Assembly: GCF_028583425.1 (NCBI RefSeq)
Contig: NC_072793.1
Location: 172,771,681 to 172,835,680 of the forward strand
Source: Eublepharis macularius
Lineage: Eukaryota > Chordata > Lepidosauria > Squamata > Eublepharidae
Length of the DNA: 64,000 nt
Direction of reading: 5' to 3'
Below, in pieces: positions 9,204 through 22,679 of the stretch. Position 1 is the stretch's first letter. Each line of letters opens with the position of its first letter. Both the position numbers and the translations under genes were made by a program. Below the pieces are notes generated by a model, which was not told the origin of the DNA, ran no database searches, and was given only the letters and a program-made list of their open reading frames with translations.

Positions 9204-10144
9204 TGTTCCCTTCTATGCCTGCAAGAACTTTAGGAGATTTAAGCATACTTTTTATATATATAGCTATAGCTATAGCTAGATAGCTATAGTTCGTTGTAAT
9301 ACCCATTGATCGCCTTAAAACAAATGAAGCTTTGGGGGAAGGAAGGTTACACTCCTCTCAGCATAGCTCCCCCTGTTTTATAGCTCTACCTTTTAGCGGG
9401 GGGGGGGGTTAACTAGCGTACCCAAAATTGGTAACACACTAATTCAGTAGAGCTATACATATAGCTAATAGATATTAATATATTAAGATTATATACTTTA
9501 ATTATCAATCAAGATGCAAGGTTTACTTTTATGCAAAGGAGTAGTAAGGGTTAGGGAGGGGATGGGTAGGTGGCTTAGGAAGTACATAATTAGTATTATA
9601 ATTCAATTAATAATCATCTGAATAAAATATTTACAAGTTAAGTGGTTAAAGTAGATTTAAAAGAGTAAAAAAGGTTAAAAGATTGGCTTAAATATAAATC
9701 ATTGTTGGTATTAATAGTTAATAATTAAGAGCAAAACATTAAATTTCACTATAGTTATTTAGTATGTTTATAGCACATTAACAGTCAAAGAAAAGATAGA
9801 ATTTTACTTTGGGAAAAATAAACAATGATCTGTATAATAAGGAATATTTTTTAATATCCCATTCATCTATTTGTTAAATCTGTCTTCAGATGTAATGCAG
9901 AAAATTTCTCTCATCGTTGTTATGGTTATAATACTATTGTTATATATTAGTTTATTTGTTTAATACTAATAAAATTATTTTTAAAAATACTTCATCTATC
10001 ATATTTTGAGTTAAACTGCCTTGGAACAAGGGAGTTCTTTTTCAGTTGAAAAGAAAAGCTCTACCCAGGAGACACAGCAATGTTTCCTCATGATCAGACA
10101 ACCCAAGCAAGATATGAGAGAAGGGGGGAGGGGTGGCCCCTGAA

Positions 10145-10310
10145 CTTTTAAAAAATTGTTTTTATTTATTAGTGCATACCAAGCAAAAATAAAGAAACAA
10201 CAACTCCCCCAAAAATATGAGTAATGACTTCCTCCCAAAAGGGGTGAATAACAACACGTCCAAAACATATGCGTAAGACATGCATCTCTTAAGTTACAAT
10301 GTCAGCATTT
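10145..10310 (-). mobile_element. L1 ORF2 fragment
   Basis: The minus strand reads CLTHMFWTCCYSPLLGGSHY-like sequence, the L1 ORF2 cysteine-region motif (HM.WTC), and ends in a T-rich (poly(A)-complement) side near 10145. A longer relative lies at about 47930-48410 in unit C. Confidence 0.55.
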
Positions 10311-11299
10311 TTTTAATGAATAAGTTGCAGCTCCTGAACTTCTATTCTTTGAGTACAATTTTTGCAGGTATATGCAAGATGGAGAGACGTGGCACCTGCC
10401 AGAATTGCCTCTTCTGCAGAGAGATGGATGGGACAGGAGCCGGCTACATCCTTTGACTTTCTTTGCATGGGGGGGGGGGGGGACCCCCGTTCATTCTCCC
10501 AATCCGCCCTCTTTTACACATACTGCTAATAGTGAGACTGTCATTCATTCTCTGAAAGAAAAAAGACCTGTAGCAATTTTGGGATAAAAGTTTCTCTTTC
10601 TGATCCCTAAAATGGATGGGAAATGGAGGAATCTCCTTGGAAGAAATGCACAAAACTGGAAGCCCTCTTGGATTCATCCGCCCGTCCATCCGTCTGAATA
10701 CACTGTTGTCCAGAGTTCCTCCATGGAAATCTATCGATTTAGATCACTGCAACTTTTTCTAAAAATTATGCTGCTATTCATCACTGCCTTATTTTTCCGT
10801 TCTAGGAATCTTTGTTCTTAGATCCAAACGTAACCCTATCTTGCAATCTGCCCACTGCCTGCCTTGGGTCCCAGTGAGAAAGGTGGAGTTGGAATGAAAA
10901 TAATAAAGGCATAAATCAGACAGCAGATAGGCACAACCATGCATTAACAAAACCATAACATACTAAGACAAATCGATTTTAAAAAATAAAAGATGTTAAA
11001 ATGATTTGTTAAAAAGTAAAATAGCTATGAAAGCGCCCCCCCCCAGTTTCTATGTCTCCCTTGCTGTAATTGCTCCTCCCCTAAGAAACAACACCCCCTC
11101 CTCCCCTACACCTTTAAACATTGCGGTCCCAAAAGGAGATCCCCAGAGCGCTTGTGCCGAGATATTGGGGGAGCGGGAAGGGGCTGAGGCAAGCAGGCAG
11201 GAGGAGCCCCTGCAATTGACCCCCAGCCGTGGAAGTGCACCCAGCAAGGAGGGGCCGGCAGATTCCTGACTTGCATCCGCTGTGCGAAAGCAGCCCGGG
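10311..11299. other. Intron 1 of gene 1
   Basis: Non-repetitive sequence conserved with 32128-32960, 48660-49760 and 54240-54520. No exon is recognised. It includes poly(G) and poly(C) tracts and a conserved stretch (AATTGCTCCTCCCCTAAG and nearby) shared by all four units. Copy B lacks about 300 bases corresponding to 11149-11452. Confidence 0.5.
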
Positions 11300-11638
11300 A
11301 GTTTCACACGCGGACTAGCAGCGCCCACAACCCCCCAATGATCTGGAGAGTTTAAGATCCATTTGGGCGGAAAGGGAACTGCAATTAAACAGGGGGAATG
11401 GGGGGCTGGGGGGGGAATGCGAGGGAGGGGAGAGGGAACAGGACCCGAGTATTATTTTTACCCGCACACCACCTCTGCAGGCAGCACACGAACAAAAATG
11501 GCCGCCCTCGCTGGTTTCGTTTTCCTCGGGAATTTCAGTTGCAGAGCTCTCTCTTACCCCTCCTTTCTCGGTTGTGGATTTTGCATTTCCCCCTTGCGCT
11601 CCTCCAATCTTTCTCCTCCAAACCCCCTTCGAGCTCAC
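11300..11638 (-). promoter_or_regulatory. CpG-rich region downstream of exon 1 (gene 1)
   Basis: GC-rich sequence surrounds the first donor and contains AAAATGGCCGCC. Similar GC-rich blocks flank exon 1 in units B, C and D, consistent with a CpG-island promoter extending into intron 1. No TATA box was identified. Confidence 0.45.
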
Positions 11639-11860
11639 CAGATCCCGCCGATATTTCAGGAAGCAGCACGGGAGCTTGCAAGATCCGAGGGAAGAGCAAG
11701 AAAGGGCTTTCCCGGGTGCCCCTCAGGGGTGCCTCTCCCTCCCTCCCTCCCTTGGGCAGCATCTCCTCCGTTAAAGGCACCCGGGAGAGAGAGTGCAAAG
11801 GGAGCCTCCCAGGAAAAGGCGGGCGAGAAAAGTCAGCCTCCCTTACACTGTGACATTGGC
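11639..11860 (-). other. KRAB-ZNF gene 1, noncoding exon 1 and promoter region
   Basis: The minus strand ends at GGGATCTG|GTGAGCTC, a strong donor kept at the same place in four paralogous units (33254, 50313, 55076). The upstream GC-rich sequence, including a CCTCAGGGGTGCC(TCTC) block and a (GGGA)n run, is also conserved. No reading frame is shared, so it is taken as 5' UTR. The transcription start was not determined; the right limit is approximate. Confidence 0.55.
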
Positions 11861-11879
11861 CTAACCACGCAGCCCCGAC

Positions 11880-11973
11880 CACCCAACCTACCTCACAGGG
11901 TTGTTGGGAGGCTAAAACGGAGAAGAATGCAAGACCCTTTGGGTTCCCATGAGGAAGAAAGGTGGGGTTCAAC
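11880..11973 (+). repeat. Sauria SINE 3' fragment
   Basis: It contains CCTACCTCACAGGGTTGTTG, a GGAGAAGAATGCAAGACC segment and GAAAGGTGGGG, the Sauria SINE body and 3' end without the tRNA head. The copy B equivalent is 33486-33590. Confidence 0.65.
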
Positions 11974-12319
11974 CTTTTTATAATAAATGTAATTTGGGTA
12001 CAGATTGCCAGGAAAGGACGGCCTCTGAGGCTGTTGCTTCATCCAGTATTGCTGAAACTCTTTTGCCTGGAAGCAGAGCTGGGATTCTCAGCTTCAGAAA
12101 GGGAAATTCCTGGAAAATTGAGGGTGAAGCCCAGGGAGGGTGGCTGTTGGGGAGGGCAGGGACCTGGGGGGGGGGTTAATGCCATGGAGCCCACCCTCCA
12201 CAGCAGCCATCATCTGTGTACTCCAGACATCAGTTGTAATTCTGGGACAAATGAATAAAAATGATTACCAAACAGCATTTTTTCATGGGCACAGTGTCTT
12301 TGAGATCACATTTTGTAAC

Positions 12320-12500
12320 TAGGGTTGCCAACCTCCAAGTGGGGGCTAGAAATCTCCCAGAATTACAACTGATAGCTGCTTTGAAGGGTGGGCTCTGTGG
12401 CATTATACCCTGATGAATGCTCTCCCCTCCCCAAACCTCATGCTCTCTAGACTCCACCCCAAAATCTCCAGGAATTTCCAACCTGGAGCTGGCAACCCTA
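12320..12500 (+). mobile_element. hAT-type MITE
   Basis: The element is 181 bases with ends TAGGGTTGCCAACCTCC and GAGCTGGCAACCCTA. Flanking octamers TTTGTAAC (12312-12319) and TTTGGAAC (12501-12508) form an 8-base target duplication with one mismatch. The copy B equivalent is 33922-34102. Confidence 0.8.
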
Positions 12501-12969
12501 TTTGGAACAGTGGAACAGTGGTTATGGGTTGCTGACTGGGCTTCAGTAAATGGTAAGTCTAACTCTCTGACTGCCCAACACTGGACTACTACAAATGCTG
12601 CCAACTTTGTCTTGGGAATGTCCTGGAGACTGGGGGAGGGGAGAGGTTGGGGAGGGGAGGGAGCTCAGCAGGGATATTTCTACCATATGAGAAACAGACG
12701 TCCTACAGCATCCACCCTCTTTACCCTCTTGAGATATCGCTCTGTGGGACCCTGAGGAATCCTGTCAACAGAAGCTTGAACACTTCTGGGGTTGGCCAGC
12801 CATTGCACAAAATGGAGCCCAGTCAGTACAAGATCCTCTCCGCCGCCTCCATGCAGCTTCCTCTATCCGAAGCTTCTGGGAAGGACAGTGAAGGAAGCAA
12901 GCCTTGGTTATTCTTCCAGGGAACATCTCACCAAAGTATCCAGAGGGTGGAAGGGTCAATACCCCCCTC

Positions 12970-13127
12970 CCCCGCTGGGGTTTTCAAGGCAAGAGACTAA
13001 GAGGGGGCTTGCCATTGCCTGCCTCTGCAACCCTAGTCTTCCTAGGAGATCTCCCATTCAATTACTAAACAAAGCCAACCCTGGTTAGCTTCCAAGATCT
13101 GGTAAGATCAGCCTTGCCTGGGCTATC
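12970..13127 (-). repeat. 5S-rRNA-derived SINE, antisense
   Basis: On the minus strand, GCCCAGGCAAGGCTGATC and TTGGAAGCTAACCAGG are 5S rRNA-like (internal promoter region). Then follow GGCAATGGCAAGCCCCC and a truncated tail. This is the squamate 5S SINE type. Confidence 0.75.
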
Positions 13128-13635
13128 TAAACCAGGGGCAAGCCCTCACCTACTAAGTACAAAACCTGCATACAAACTTCCTATTACTTTCTCAAACTTT
13201 AAATTTAAACCACCACTCCTTCCCTTCTCACCCCCTCACAATGATATAAAATAATGAAGGACTGTGCAATGTCTGTCAGCGTCAATGCACACCAACACTT
13301 CAGAGGGGGTTAAAGAACCAGATAGATTGGTCAGGACTTTGCATTTCTTTCCTTTTACACTACTCTGGAGCTTCCCCTTTGATATGTACTCTCAGGGAAT
13401 CTTCCTTTGTTCTGGCTGACACCTTACCTCTCTCCTCCATCTAGCCACCATCTTCTCTATCTCCCACCATCTTAGCTTAGCATTTTAAACAAACTGGTTA
13501 TCTCTACTCTGTTCTATCCTGGGTGGAGCTCTCTATAATAAAGAGCTATTTCTTTACTAAGATAAACTGGCAATGGAGAGTTCCATTAACAGTGCAATCC
13601 TATGGAGAGTTACTCCAGTCTAAGCCCATTGACTT
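13128..13635. other. 3' flank block X, first part
   Basis: No gene is seen. The sequence is paralogous to 16500-16860 (shared AGGGAATCTTCCTT, CTCCATCTAGCCACC, CTGTTCTATCCTGGGTGGAG and AATAAAG). It forms part of the repeated 3' flank of the finger genes. Confidence 0.5.
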
Positions 13636-13832
13636 CAAGTCACTGTAAGTCATAGCTGACTTATGATGGCCCCTAGTGGGGTTTTCAAGGCAAGAGACTA
13701 ACAGAAGCGGTTTGCCATTGCCTGCCTCTGCAACCATGGTCTTGGTTGGAGATCTGTCATCCAAATACTAACCAAGCTTGACCCTGCTTAGCTTCTGAGA
13801 TCTGACAAGATAAGGCTTGCCTGGGCACTAAG
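13636..13832 (-). repeat. 5S-rRNA-derived SINE, antisense
   Basis: The minus strand shows GCCCAGGCAAGCCTTATCTT, AGAAGCTAAGCAGGGTCAAG and TTGGTTAGTATTTGGATGAC, which are 5S rRNA-like. It ends GGCCATCATAAGTCAGCTAT, the usual SINE 3' part. Duplicate at 35251-35445; another copy at 48462-48652. Confidence 0.85.
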
Positions 13833-15430
13833 ATAAAGAGAGCCTCCTAAACAACAAACACAATTCCACTGGGCCAGTACGCATTCTGCTGAACACAGGC
13901 TGATGCTCTTTAACTTTGTGGACAATTTTAACTGGAGGACAATTTGCAGCCCTTTGGGAAAAGGTTGTCTGAGAGTAGCCATGCCAGGTAATGGTAGCTT
14001 CTCTGATTACCAAACGAGAGACAGAGCTCAACTAAGAAAGCTTAGAAACAGCTCTTTTCTATGCCTACAGAACATGGTCCGAAGATGTGCTAGACAGCTT
14101 CTGCTGAATGCTAATCACCAACCCCGATGGAGGGGGGAAGGACAACCGGAGGTACAGCAAAAGTATTTCCTGGTTAGACGATCATGTTGATGGCAAATAG
14201 TCACTGACGAGCTTAACAGGCATTGCCAGCATATTCCACTTCCCATTTCATAATAACCTTTTTAAAAGGCTCGTATTCAACATGACATCCAAATCCTTAG
14301 GCAAATCCTGTCATGTCACCAAATTGGTCAAAATCTGACAGTCTAACACCATCAGCACGATCTTCTAACCAGGACCTTCACATTAGAGAATCTCTGCTCC
14401 TTAGAAGGAACTATCTCTGCACGGGAAAAGATAAAAAGGATGGTGAATAATCAATATCGAGACTGTGACAATATCTATTTTGCTACTTACCTCTTATAGT
14501 CTTCTTTATGTAGAAGTTCTCCACCAGTTAGACTTTTGGATCTTCATGCGATTGTCTATAATTGACTGATGTATATATTTTTGTATGATATTTATTGTTA
14601 TTGACTACATTTTGAGCACTTTAGCACATTACACTTGCTATATAAACAGATACATTATAAATTATAATATATTCAGATACATTTTTGAATGTGTAAATAC
14701 TTTTGCTGTACCCCCGGTTGTGTTCCCCCCCCCAGTCGGGGTTGGTAGTTGGTGGTTAGTGCTGTTTCCCTGAGGATCCCTTCTGTTATTAATTGCTTCT
14801 GCTGAACAGCAGGAGACAAGTAAATAATTATTGCACTCACTGGAAGCAAAGGATACAGTTATGGGCTGTAGAAGGCTTGATATGGAAGAGTGAATCTGCA
14901 GCCCTTTGGGGGATTGTGTGTTCAGGTACCTTTCTGAGAAGTTAAACAAATGGGTATTTGGTGCCATTATTATCTTATATAGGGTTGTGTCAACACCCCC
15001 AGGTTCCCAAGACGGGTTTTCAAAAACAAACATGTCCCTGTACCCCAGGGCAGGTCATTGCCCCCTATTTCCTCTGATTAACCCAAAGTCTCCCAACCAT
15101 ACCGAAGATAAACCCTGGAAGTAATTCCTGCAAGGCAGACCATTGGACTGCTATGTTCCACTAAATCAGTTAACTGGTGGCTGGGCCAGACAGACAAGTT
15201 GCTGGGTTTTGACTGAAGCCCCAAACCCAATACTGCTACACAATGATAAAGAGTAATATTTTTATTTAAGAATTGTGCATAAAATTACATGGGTTGAAAG
15301 TGTGCAAAAACAGGTTAAGCGACACTAAAGTTAAACTAAAAACTCTATACTACGTAGCAAGATCCGCTGCCTAGTGAACTACACATTACCCTGCAAAAGC
15401 TAAGCTTCAAAGTCCCAAACCCAACAAAGC
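13833..15430. other. 3' flank block X, second part
   Basis: No gene is recognised. It contains the recurrent GCAGCCCTTTGGG motif (13947, 14898) and TTAAACAAATGGGTATTTGG (about 14942), which is the empty-site counterpart of the giant hAT insertion at 55769. An AT-rich stretch lies at 14560-14700. It is duplicated at 35446-37040. Confidence 0.5.
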
Positions 15431-15709
15431 CCCGTGGAGCACAGTGGTAAGCTGCAGTACTGCAGCCCAAGCTCTGATCATGACCTGAGTCCAATCATGG
15501 CAGAAGCAGGGTTCAAGTAGCTGGCTCAAGGTTGATTCCATCTTTCTATCTTACCCCGTTTCCTGGGATAAAGCATAGATGACTGAGGAAGGCAATGGCA
15601 ATAGCAAACCACCCTGTAACAAAAAGTCTGCCAAGAAAACATCGTGATGCGATGTTCCCCCATGGGTCAGTAATGACTCGGTGCTTGCACAGGGGACTAC
15701 CTTTAACAT
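15431..15709 (+). repeat. ACA-type tRNA-derived SINE
   Basis: The head GGAGCACAGTGGTAAGCTGC, a degraded B-box region, GAGGAAGGCAATGGCAATAG and the tail CCCATGGGTCAGTAATGACT plus GCTTGCACAGGGGACTACC match the lizard ACA SINE body. The copy B equivalent, 37041-37303, lacks a short internal segment. Confidence 0.75.
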
Positions 15710-17539
15710 TTGGTTAGATTGCCCAAAGAATCTCTTCCAAGAATCTCTCTCATAAAAGAAACACAGAGCAAGGTTTTCTTAGACTAAATCAGGGATCCCT
15801 AACGTGGAGCCTGTGGGTGCCATGATGCCTACTACACCTTTCTTTTGCTTTTAACCAAGTGTTTTTAGACAGTATGGCTTTTGCCCAGCAAGCCTTCTGA
15901 TTAGCCACAGGATATTTGATTGGCTGTGCAGATTTAAAAAAAAATTGCAGCAGCTGCCACCACAGTCACAAGGATCTCCACTGTGTGACTGAAGGTCAAC
16001 TGGGGTAGCCATTTTGTGACCGGCTCCACCATCTACGGCAGCCATTTTGTGGCTGTGCCCAAAGGAGCCCGCAGACACAAAAAGGTCAGGGGACCCTTAC
16101 ACTAAATAGTAAAAATCTGGGGGAAGTGCGCGCACATACAGACACATACCAGAAAAATTAGAAAATAAAATATATGAAAATATATGAAACTGCTTTATAA
16201 ACTTGGTTGTTCAATGCAAACTAAGGAAAGAAGACAATAATCCAATTTGCATTAATAATATCTTGAGGCTTTTTATTAATTATTTTTATTAACGTATTTT
16301 ATTTATACTTCTTATTACTTTTCCTGGTAGCCTAGGTAGAGATTGTATATGCTTAAACAGAATTCAGAATGCACTCTGAACTGCCATTTCAAAAGAAATT
16401 TCCAGCACCACCTGCTCTATTTTTCTGGATGTTATTTGTTTATTTAAAAGTGAACCACACAGAAATGAAATCTGTTATTTTCTCTCAGTCAAACCGCCTC
16501 TGACTTCCAAGGCCAACGGTGTTCAGGATTCAGAGACCTGATGAGACTGGGCGAACCAGGGCAGTCCAGGCCAGGGCAGAGAGAGAGAGAGACAGAGAGA
16601 GGTCAGGACCTTGAGTGTCCTTCCTTTGCCACTGCGCTGGAGCTGTCCCTTTGATATCCAGATTGCTACCCTCGGGGAATCTTCCTTTCTTCTGGCAGAC
16701 ACCTTCCCTCTCTCTTTCCTCCATCTTGCCACCAGCAGAGCAGGACACGGTCTCCTCTACCTCCATCCATCTGAGATGAGCTTGTTAGTTTAAAATTCTC
16801 TCTCTACTCTGTCCTATTCTGGGTGGAGGGGCCCCTATTTCTCTACTCAGAGAGCCTCCTAAGGAGCCAAGCCAACAGAATTCCACTGGGCCAGTACGCG
16901 CTCTGCTGAACACAAGCTGCTCCTCTTTAATTTGGTGGCATCATTGGAAAGCAATCTGCAGCCCTTTGGGAAGAAGCCAGCTTGGAATAGCCATGCAAGG
17001 ACATGACAGCTTCTCCACTTTCCAAACAGAAGAAAAGTCTCAAATAAGAACTGTCAGAAACTGTCTTTTTCTCTTCACACACACTGTGGTCTAAAGAGGG
17101 GGCAGGCTGCTTCTGCTGAACAGGAGGAGGCAAGTAAATAATTATTGCACTCAATGGGAGCAAAGGAGACAATTATGGGCTGTAGAAGGATTGTTAGGGA
17201 AGAGTGAATCTGCAGCCCTTTGGGGGATTGTGTACGTGCAAGCATTTTTCTAAGAAATTAAACGTATGGGGTATTGGGTCCCATTATTAACTTAGGGCTT
17301 TCTCAGCCAAGCACAAACATTGCTTCTTTAATGCTTATTTATCATCTAAGCATTGTAGGGAGCTTAGGCGTAAACAACGTAAATGTAGTTCTGTTTACCA
17401 CAGATCCCTTAAGCGCTTCTCCATTACTCGTTTCCCTGATGTTTACTAAGGTTTGAGGGCTCACGGGAAACTAGTTTCCAAATTAATCTAATTTCTAATC
17501 ATTAAATAATCTGGGGCTTCTGGGAATTCTTTGACATCC
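15710..17539. other. 3' flank block Y
   Basis: No coding exon is supported. From about 16500 it is paralogous to block X (13300-15200), so each unit has two related 3' flank blocks. A short (GA)n tract lies near 16580. It continues directly into the finger exon remnant at 17540. Confidence 0.5.
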
Positions 17540-18008
17540 CTAAGGGTTGTGCTTAGTCTGACGATTCTTCCTCTTCATGAATTCTCTGGTGGAATGTGAA
17601 ATTACTTCTCCATCTGAATCTCTTTTCGCATTTCTGCATTTACGTGGCTTCTCCCCTGCATGGAATCTTTCATGCGATTTTAAGTGTGTGCTGTAACTGA
17701 AGCTATCTCCACACTGCAGGCATTTGTGTGCCTTTTCTCCTGTGCAGATTCTTTTATGCGTATTGTGGCTTGTGGCATGACTGAAGCTTTTCCCACAATA
17801 AAGGCATTTATACGTTTTCTCCCATGTATGGATTCTTTCATGTGTTTTAAGGTATCTAGTGACTCTGAAACTTTTTCCACACTGCAAACATTTATACGGC
17901 TTCTCCCCTATGTGGATTTTCTGATGAGAAACGAGGCTTGTTCTGGCACTAAAGCTTTTACCACACTCCAGGCATTTATACAACTTCTCTCCTCTGTGGA
18001 TTCTCACT
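17540..18008 (-). pseudogene. Orphan 3' end of a zinc-finger exon
   Basis: It encodes four C2H2-type fingers ([40 protein letters not shown], then C2HC-like HNTHKRIC and YSTHLKSHERFH), a tail rich in basic residues and a stop. It matches the C-terminal part of gene 3 (39156-39622). At about 18005-18008 the match stops inside the finger linker HRGEKLYKC and the sequence switches to the 3' flank of another finger gene. The rest of the exon and any promoter on its side are missing, so this is a truncated relic at a duplication breakpoint. Confidence 0.8.
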
Positions 18009-18291
18009 GGCAGCAAAGGAGACAATTATGGGCTGTAGAAGGCTTGTTAGGGAAGAGTGAATCTGCAGCCCTTTGGGGGATTGTGTATGTGCAAGCATTT
18101 TTCTAAGAAATTAAACTTATATTGGGTCCTATTATTAATTGATGCATTTCTCAGTCAAGCCCCTGAAGCCCCAAAATTGGTATTTTAATGCTTATAGATA
18201 ACCTACCCATTGTAGGGAGCTTATGAGTAAACAATATAAATGTGGTCCTGTTCACCACAGATATCTTAAGCACTTCTCCATTAGTTTAGTT
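18009..18291. other. Second copy of finger-gene 3' flank
   Basis: It begins with GCAGCAAAGGAGACAATTAT and matches 17157-17430 (TGCAGCCCTTTGGGGGATTG, TTCTAAGAAATTAAAC and so on). This is the start of copy B of the tandem duplication. Confidence 0.65.
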
Positions 18292-18660
18292 ATTTACATC
18301 ATTTATAGTCCGCCTCTCTCACTGAGACTCAAGGCGGACTACATAGTGAGATTAGCACAATCAGTATCAAGGACATTTTAAGCAAAGACAGAACATTAGC
18401 ACAGATCCAATACAGAATAGAAGAAATGATGAAACAGAACATAACCAATTCTAGGACTGACATTAGACAACATGAAGTACAAGTAGGACATAAGAGTACA
18501 TATTTAAGGCGACAGATAATAAGTAGGACAACATAGTGGTGAGGCCTATGGTCCCTAACCTATTAGTAAAACATCTGAGACCCCCTCCTTACAATACAGC
18601 CCTCCTATCTGAGTAAAAAGGCTTTTTGAATAATTCTGTTTTGCATCATTTGCAGAAAGT
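18292..18660 (-). mobile_element. L2/CR1-group LINE 3' end, antisense
   Basis: It starts TTACATCATTTATAGTCCGC and CTGAGACTCAAGGCGGACTA, the reversed tail. It ends in AAAAAGGCTTTTTGAATAA, reading LFKKAF-like on the minus strand (end of ORF2). A close relative is at 41497-42060. Confidence 0.7.
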
Positions 18661-18764
18661 TGTTTTCCTGATGTATACCAAGGTTTGAGGGCTTATTGGA
18701 AGAAACAAGTCTAATTAATCATTAAGTATTTTGGGGGCTCTGTGAATTCTTTCACATCCCTAAG

Positions 18765-20897
<2,133 letters not shown>

Positions 20898-21239
20898 CTG
20901 GTGGAACAAAGACTCCCAGTTAATCATTTATCTGCAATAATGTCAACTTAACTTTTCTGAAGAGTTAATTAAGATGGAGCTCTTTGCTCTATATTAATTT
21001 GGTTTTTGATCTGGCCATAATATAGATGGAACTTTCGTACTCCTTGTTGGGAATTTTCATCTGAAGAGTTCACAACAGAACTACTTCCCTACGGATACTC
21101 TGTTAAGACTCTTCAACGAGTTGATACTGCTGCCCAATAATATTGTAGTACTAAGGGTACAATATATATTTAGTGTGAAGGTTTTCCTATGACTACTTCA
21201 TGTATTTCATTTTTAAAAATATTATTCACTCACAGATAG

Positions 21240-21345
21240 TGTAGAAATGTCTGAAACTGAGTGTACTGAATCACACTGCGCAATAAGCCTTGAGTCTCAA
21301 TGAGAAAGGCAGACTATAAAAAACATTAGTGAAATAAGAAAAATA
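21240..21345 (+). repeat. LINE 3' tail, copy B
   Basis: Duplicate of 660-756, with a small (ATT) length change. Confidence 0.5.
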
Positions 21346-21482
21346 AAATGCTTTTTCAGACTTTCTATCCCACACAAACTCTTAAGAGGAAGAAAACCTC
21401 AAAGGACAGCAGAGGTGCTAGAAGTAACCAGTGCTCCAAGGAAACCTCTCAGCCTCCAGACATGCCACATCTAAGCACCCAC

Positions 21483-21569
21483 CTGCCAACCTGGCCTCTT
21501 CTTCGAAGTCCAAGGGAAAAAGCTCTTCACTTGCCTGAAGCCAGGAGATGAGAACGGGCTTGGGAATTG
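21483..21569 (-). CDS. KRAB-ZNF gene 2, KRAB-B exon
   Basis: An 87-base exon reads AIPKPVLISWLQASEELFPL and DFEEEARLAG. The acceptor is TTTCCTCCAAAG and the donor GCAG|GTGGGT. It is in phase with KRAB-A (27362-27488) and with the finger exon ending at 20897. It differs from gene 1 at E-L-F for E-P-F and D-F for D-A. Confidence 0.8.
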
Positions 21570-22013
21570 CTTTGGAGGAAACAAAGAGACCAGTTACTTC
21601 TGACTGCAAAACTTTCAGGCACTCCTATGTTATCCACTTCCATGGTCACCTTCTAAAAGTCCACAAGAAAGAAGGAAAGGTCTTATCCCCAACAAGAAGT
21701 AACAGGAACAGCCACACAGAGTCTTGGAATCGTCACCTGTGAGTGGGTCTGCTGTTCATGAATCTTGGATAAACACACCACCTGGGAATCCCATTTGAGG
21801 GGCCAAGCTAGCCGTGTTTCTTTTAGCCCTCCCTCTTTCAACCCCCTCCCCCCCAAATACCAATCCCTTCTCTTTAAAGGGTCTTCTTTGTTATATTGCC
21901 TTTGAACCCTCCAAGGGTGGCCCTTGCAAGAGGAAATGCTCTGTCCATCCCTACACAGAGTCAGGCAGTGGGTCTTGTTTAACAGATGTGATACACACAT
22001 ACCCCGCCCCGGA

Positions 22014-22401
22014 TTATCTGGATCATGGAATAACAACCCCTCACCCCCAGCTGAAGCATCATCTGGAGGAAGGCCGAACTGTTCTAGAGGATATTATTTC
22101 CTATGTGTGTCAGACTAAGCTGTAGGTTTTCCTCGGCCAATCTGGGTATGGCCTGGCCTTTAAAACTATAGGAAAGTATTAGAATTAAAAGGAAAAAAAA
22201 CCCAAAGCTTTTCTTAAATTGCTTTGTGCAACATATTCCAAAAAGAGATCAATCCATGCAATACTTTTTTTTTAATGCCTGATGTTTGCCACCTTAGGGA
22301 CCCTATTTGGGTGGAAAGATGGCATATCAATGATTGATATATGTACAGTACAGCTTGCAACGTTTTGAGTTCACTAGTACTTTTCATTGGGCCAGATGTT
22401 A
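22014..22401. other. Segment kept in copy B, lost in copy A
   Basis: About 388 bases have no counterpart in copy A, where an L1 3' end sits instead (1429-1695). No gene is recognised. It contains L2-like residues such as AAATGATGT-poor AT-rich sequence without a clear family. Confidence 0.5.
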
Positions 22402-22679
22402 CAAAATGAAAGGGGAAAGAGATTTTTCAGGTTCCAGTTTTTAAGACCTTATACGGTAGATCTTCACTAGACATAAAGAATCAAGTTTCAAGAAAATGTG
22501 CCTGGCCCCCTCACTGTCTGTCTTCAGGAGGCAGCTGGAGACTTGATTTTTTATTCTGGGCCATCTTTGTTTAGCCACTTTTTAATGTATTGATAGTTTT
22601 CAACTGAGTTTTGATGTTTCTGTTTTATACTGTAAACCATCTTGAGTTCATGTGAGGTGGAAACGGGATTAAGTAGTTT

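Larger units (their letters stand above)
7388..9986 (+). mobile_element. ORF1-only L1 ('half-L1'), copy A
   Basis: A 16-base target duplication, ATACTTCATCTATCAT, flanks the element (7372-7387 and 9987-10002). Inside are a G-rich 5' UTR start, an L1 ORF1, then about 780 AT-rich bases ending in TACTAATAAAATTATTTTTA and A's, with no ORF2. The paralogous place in unit C (about 47750-47775) is uninterrupted, an empty-site-like reference. Another L1 3' end is nested at 7541-8240. The element was present before the tandem duplication and recurs at 29205-31805. It resembles mammalian HAL1 in layout; internal deletion of a full L1 is the alternative. Confidence 0.75.

Noticed and set aside
11363-11983. 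206-codon ORF in the CpG-rich exon 1 region
   Set aside because: The frame is not kept in paralogous units and overlaps a noncoding exon and a SINE fragment.
13300-17500. Blocks X and Y as possible LTR pair
   Set aside because: They are related, but they diverge over long stretches, lack clear TG...CA ends and a coding interior, and fit repeated 3' flanks of finger genes better.
17684-18106. Plus-strand ORFs opposite the zinc-finger exons
   Set aside because: Periodic antisense frames of C2H2 repeats, seen at every finger exon; no independent coding evidence.
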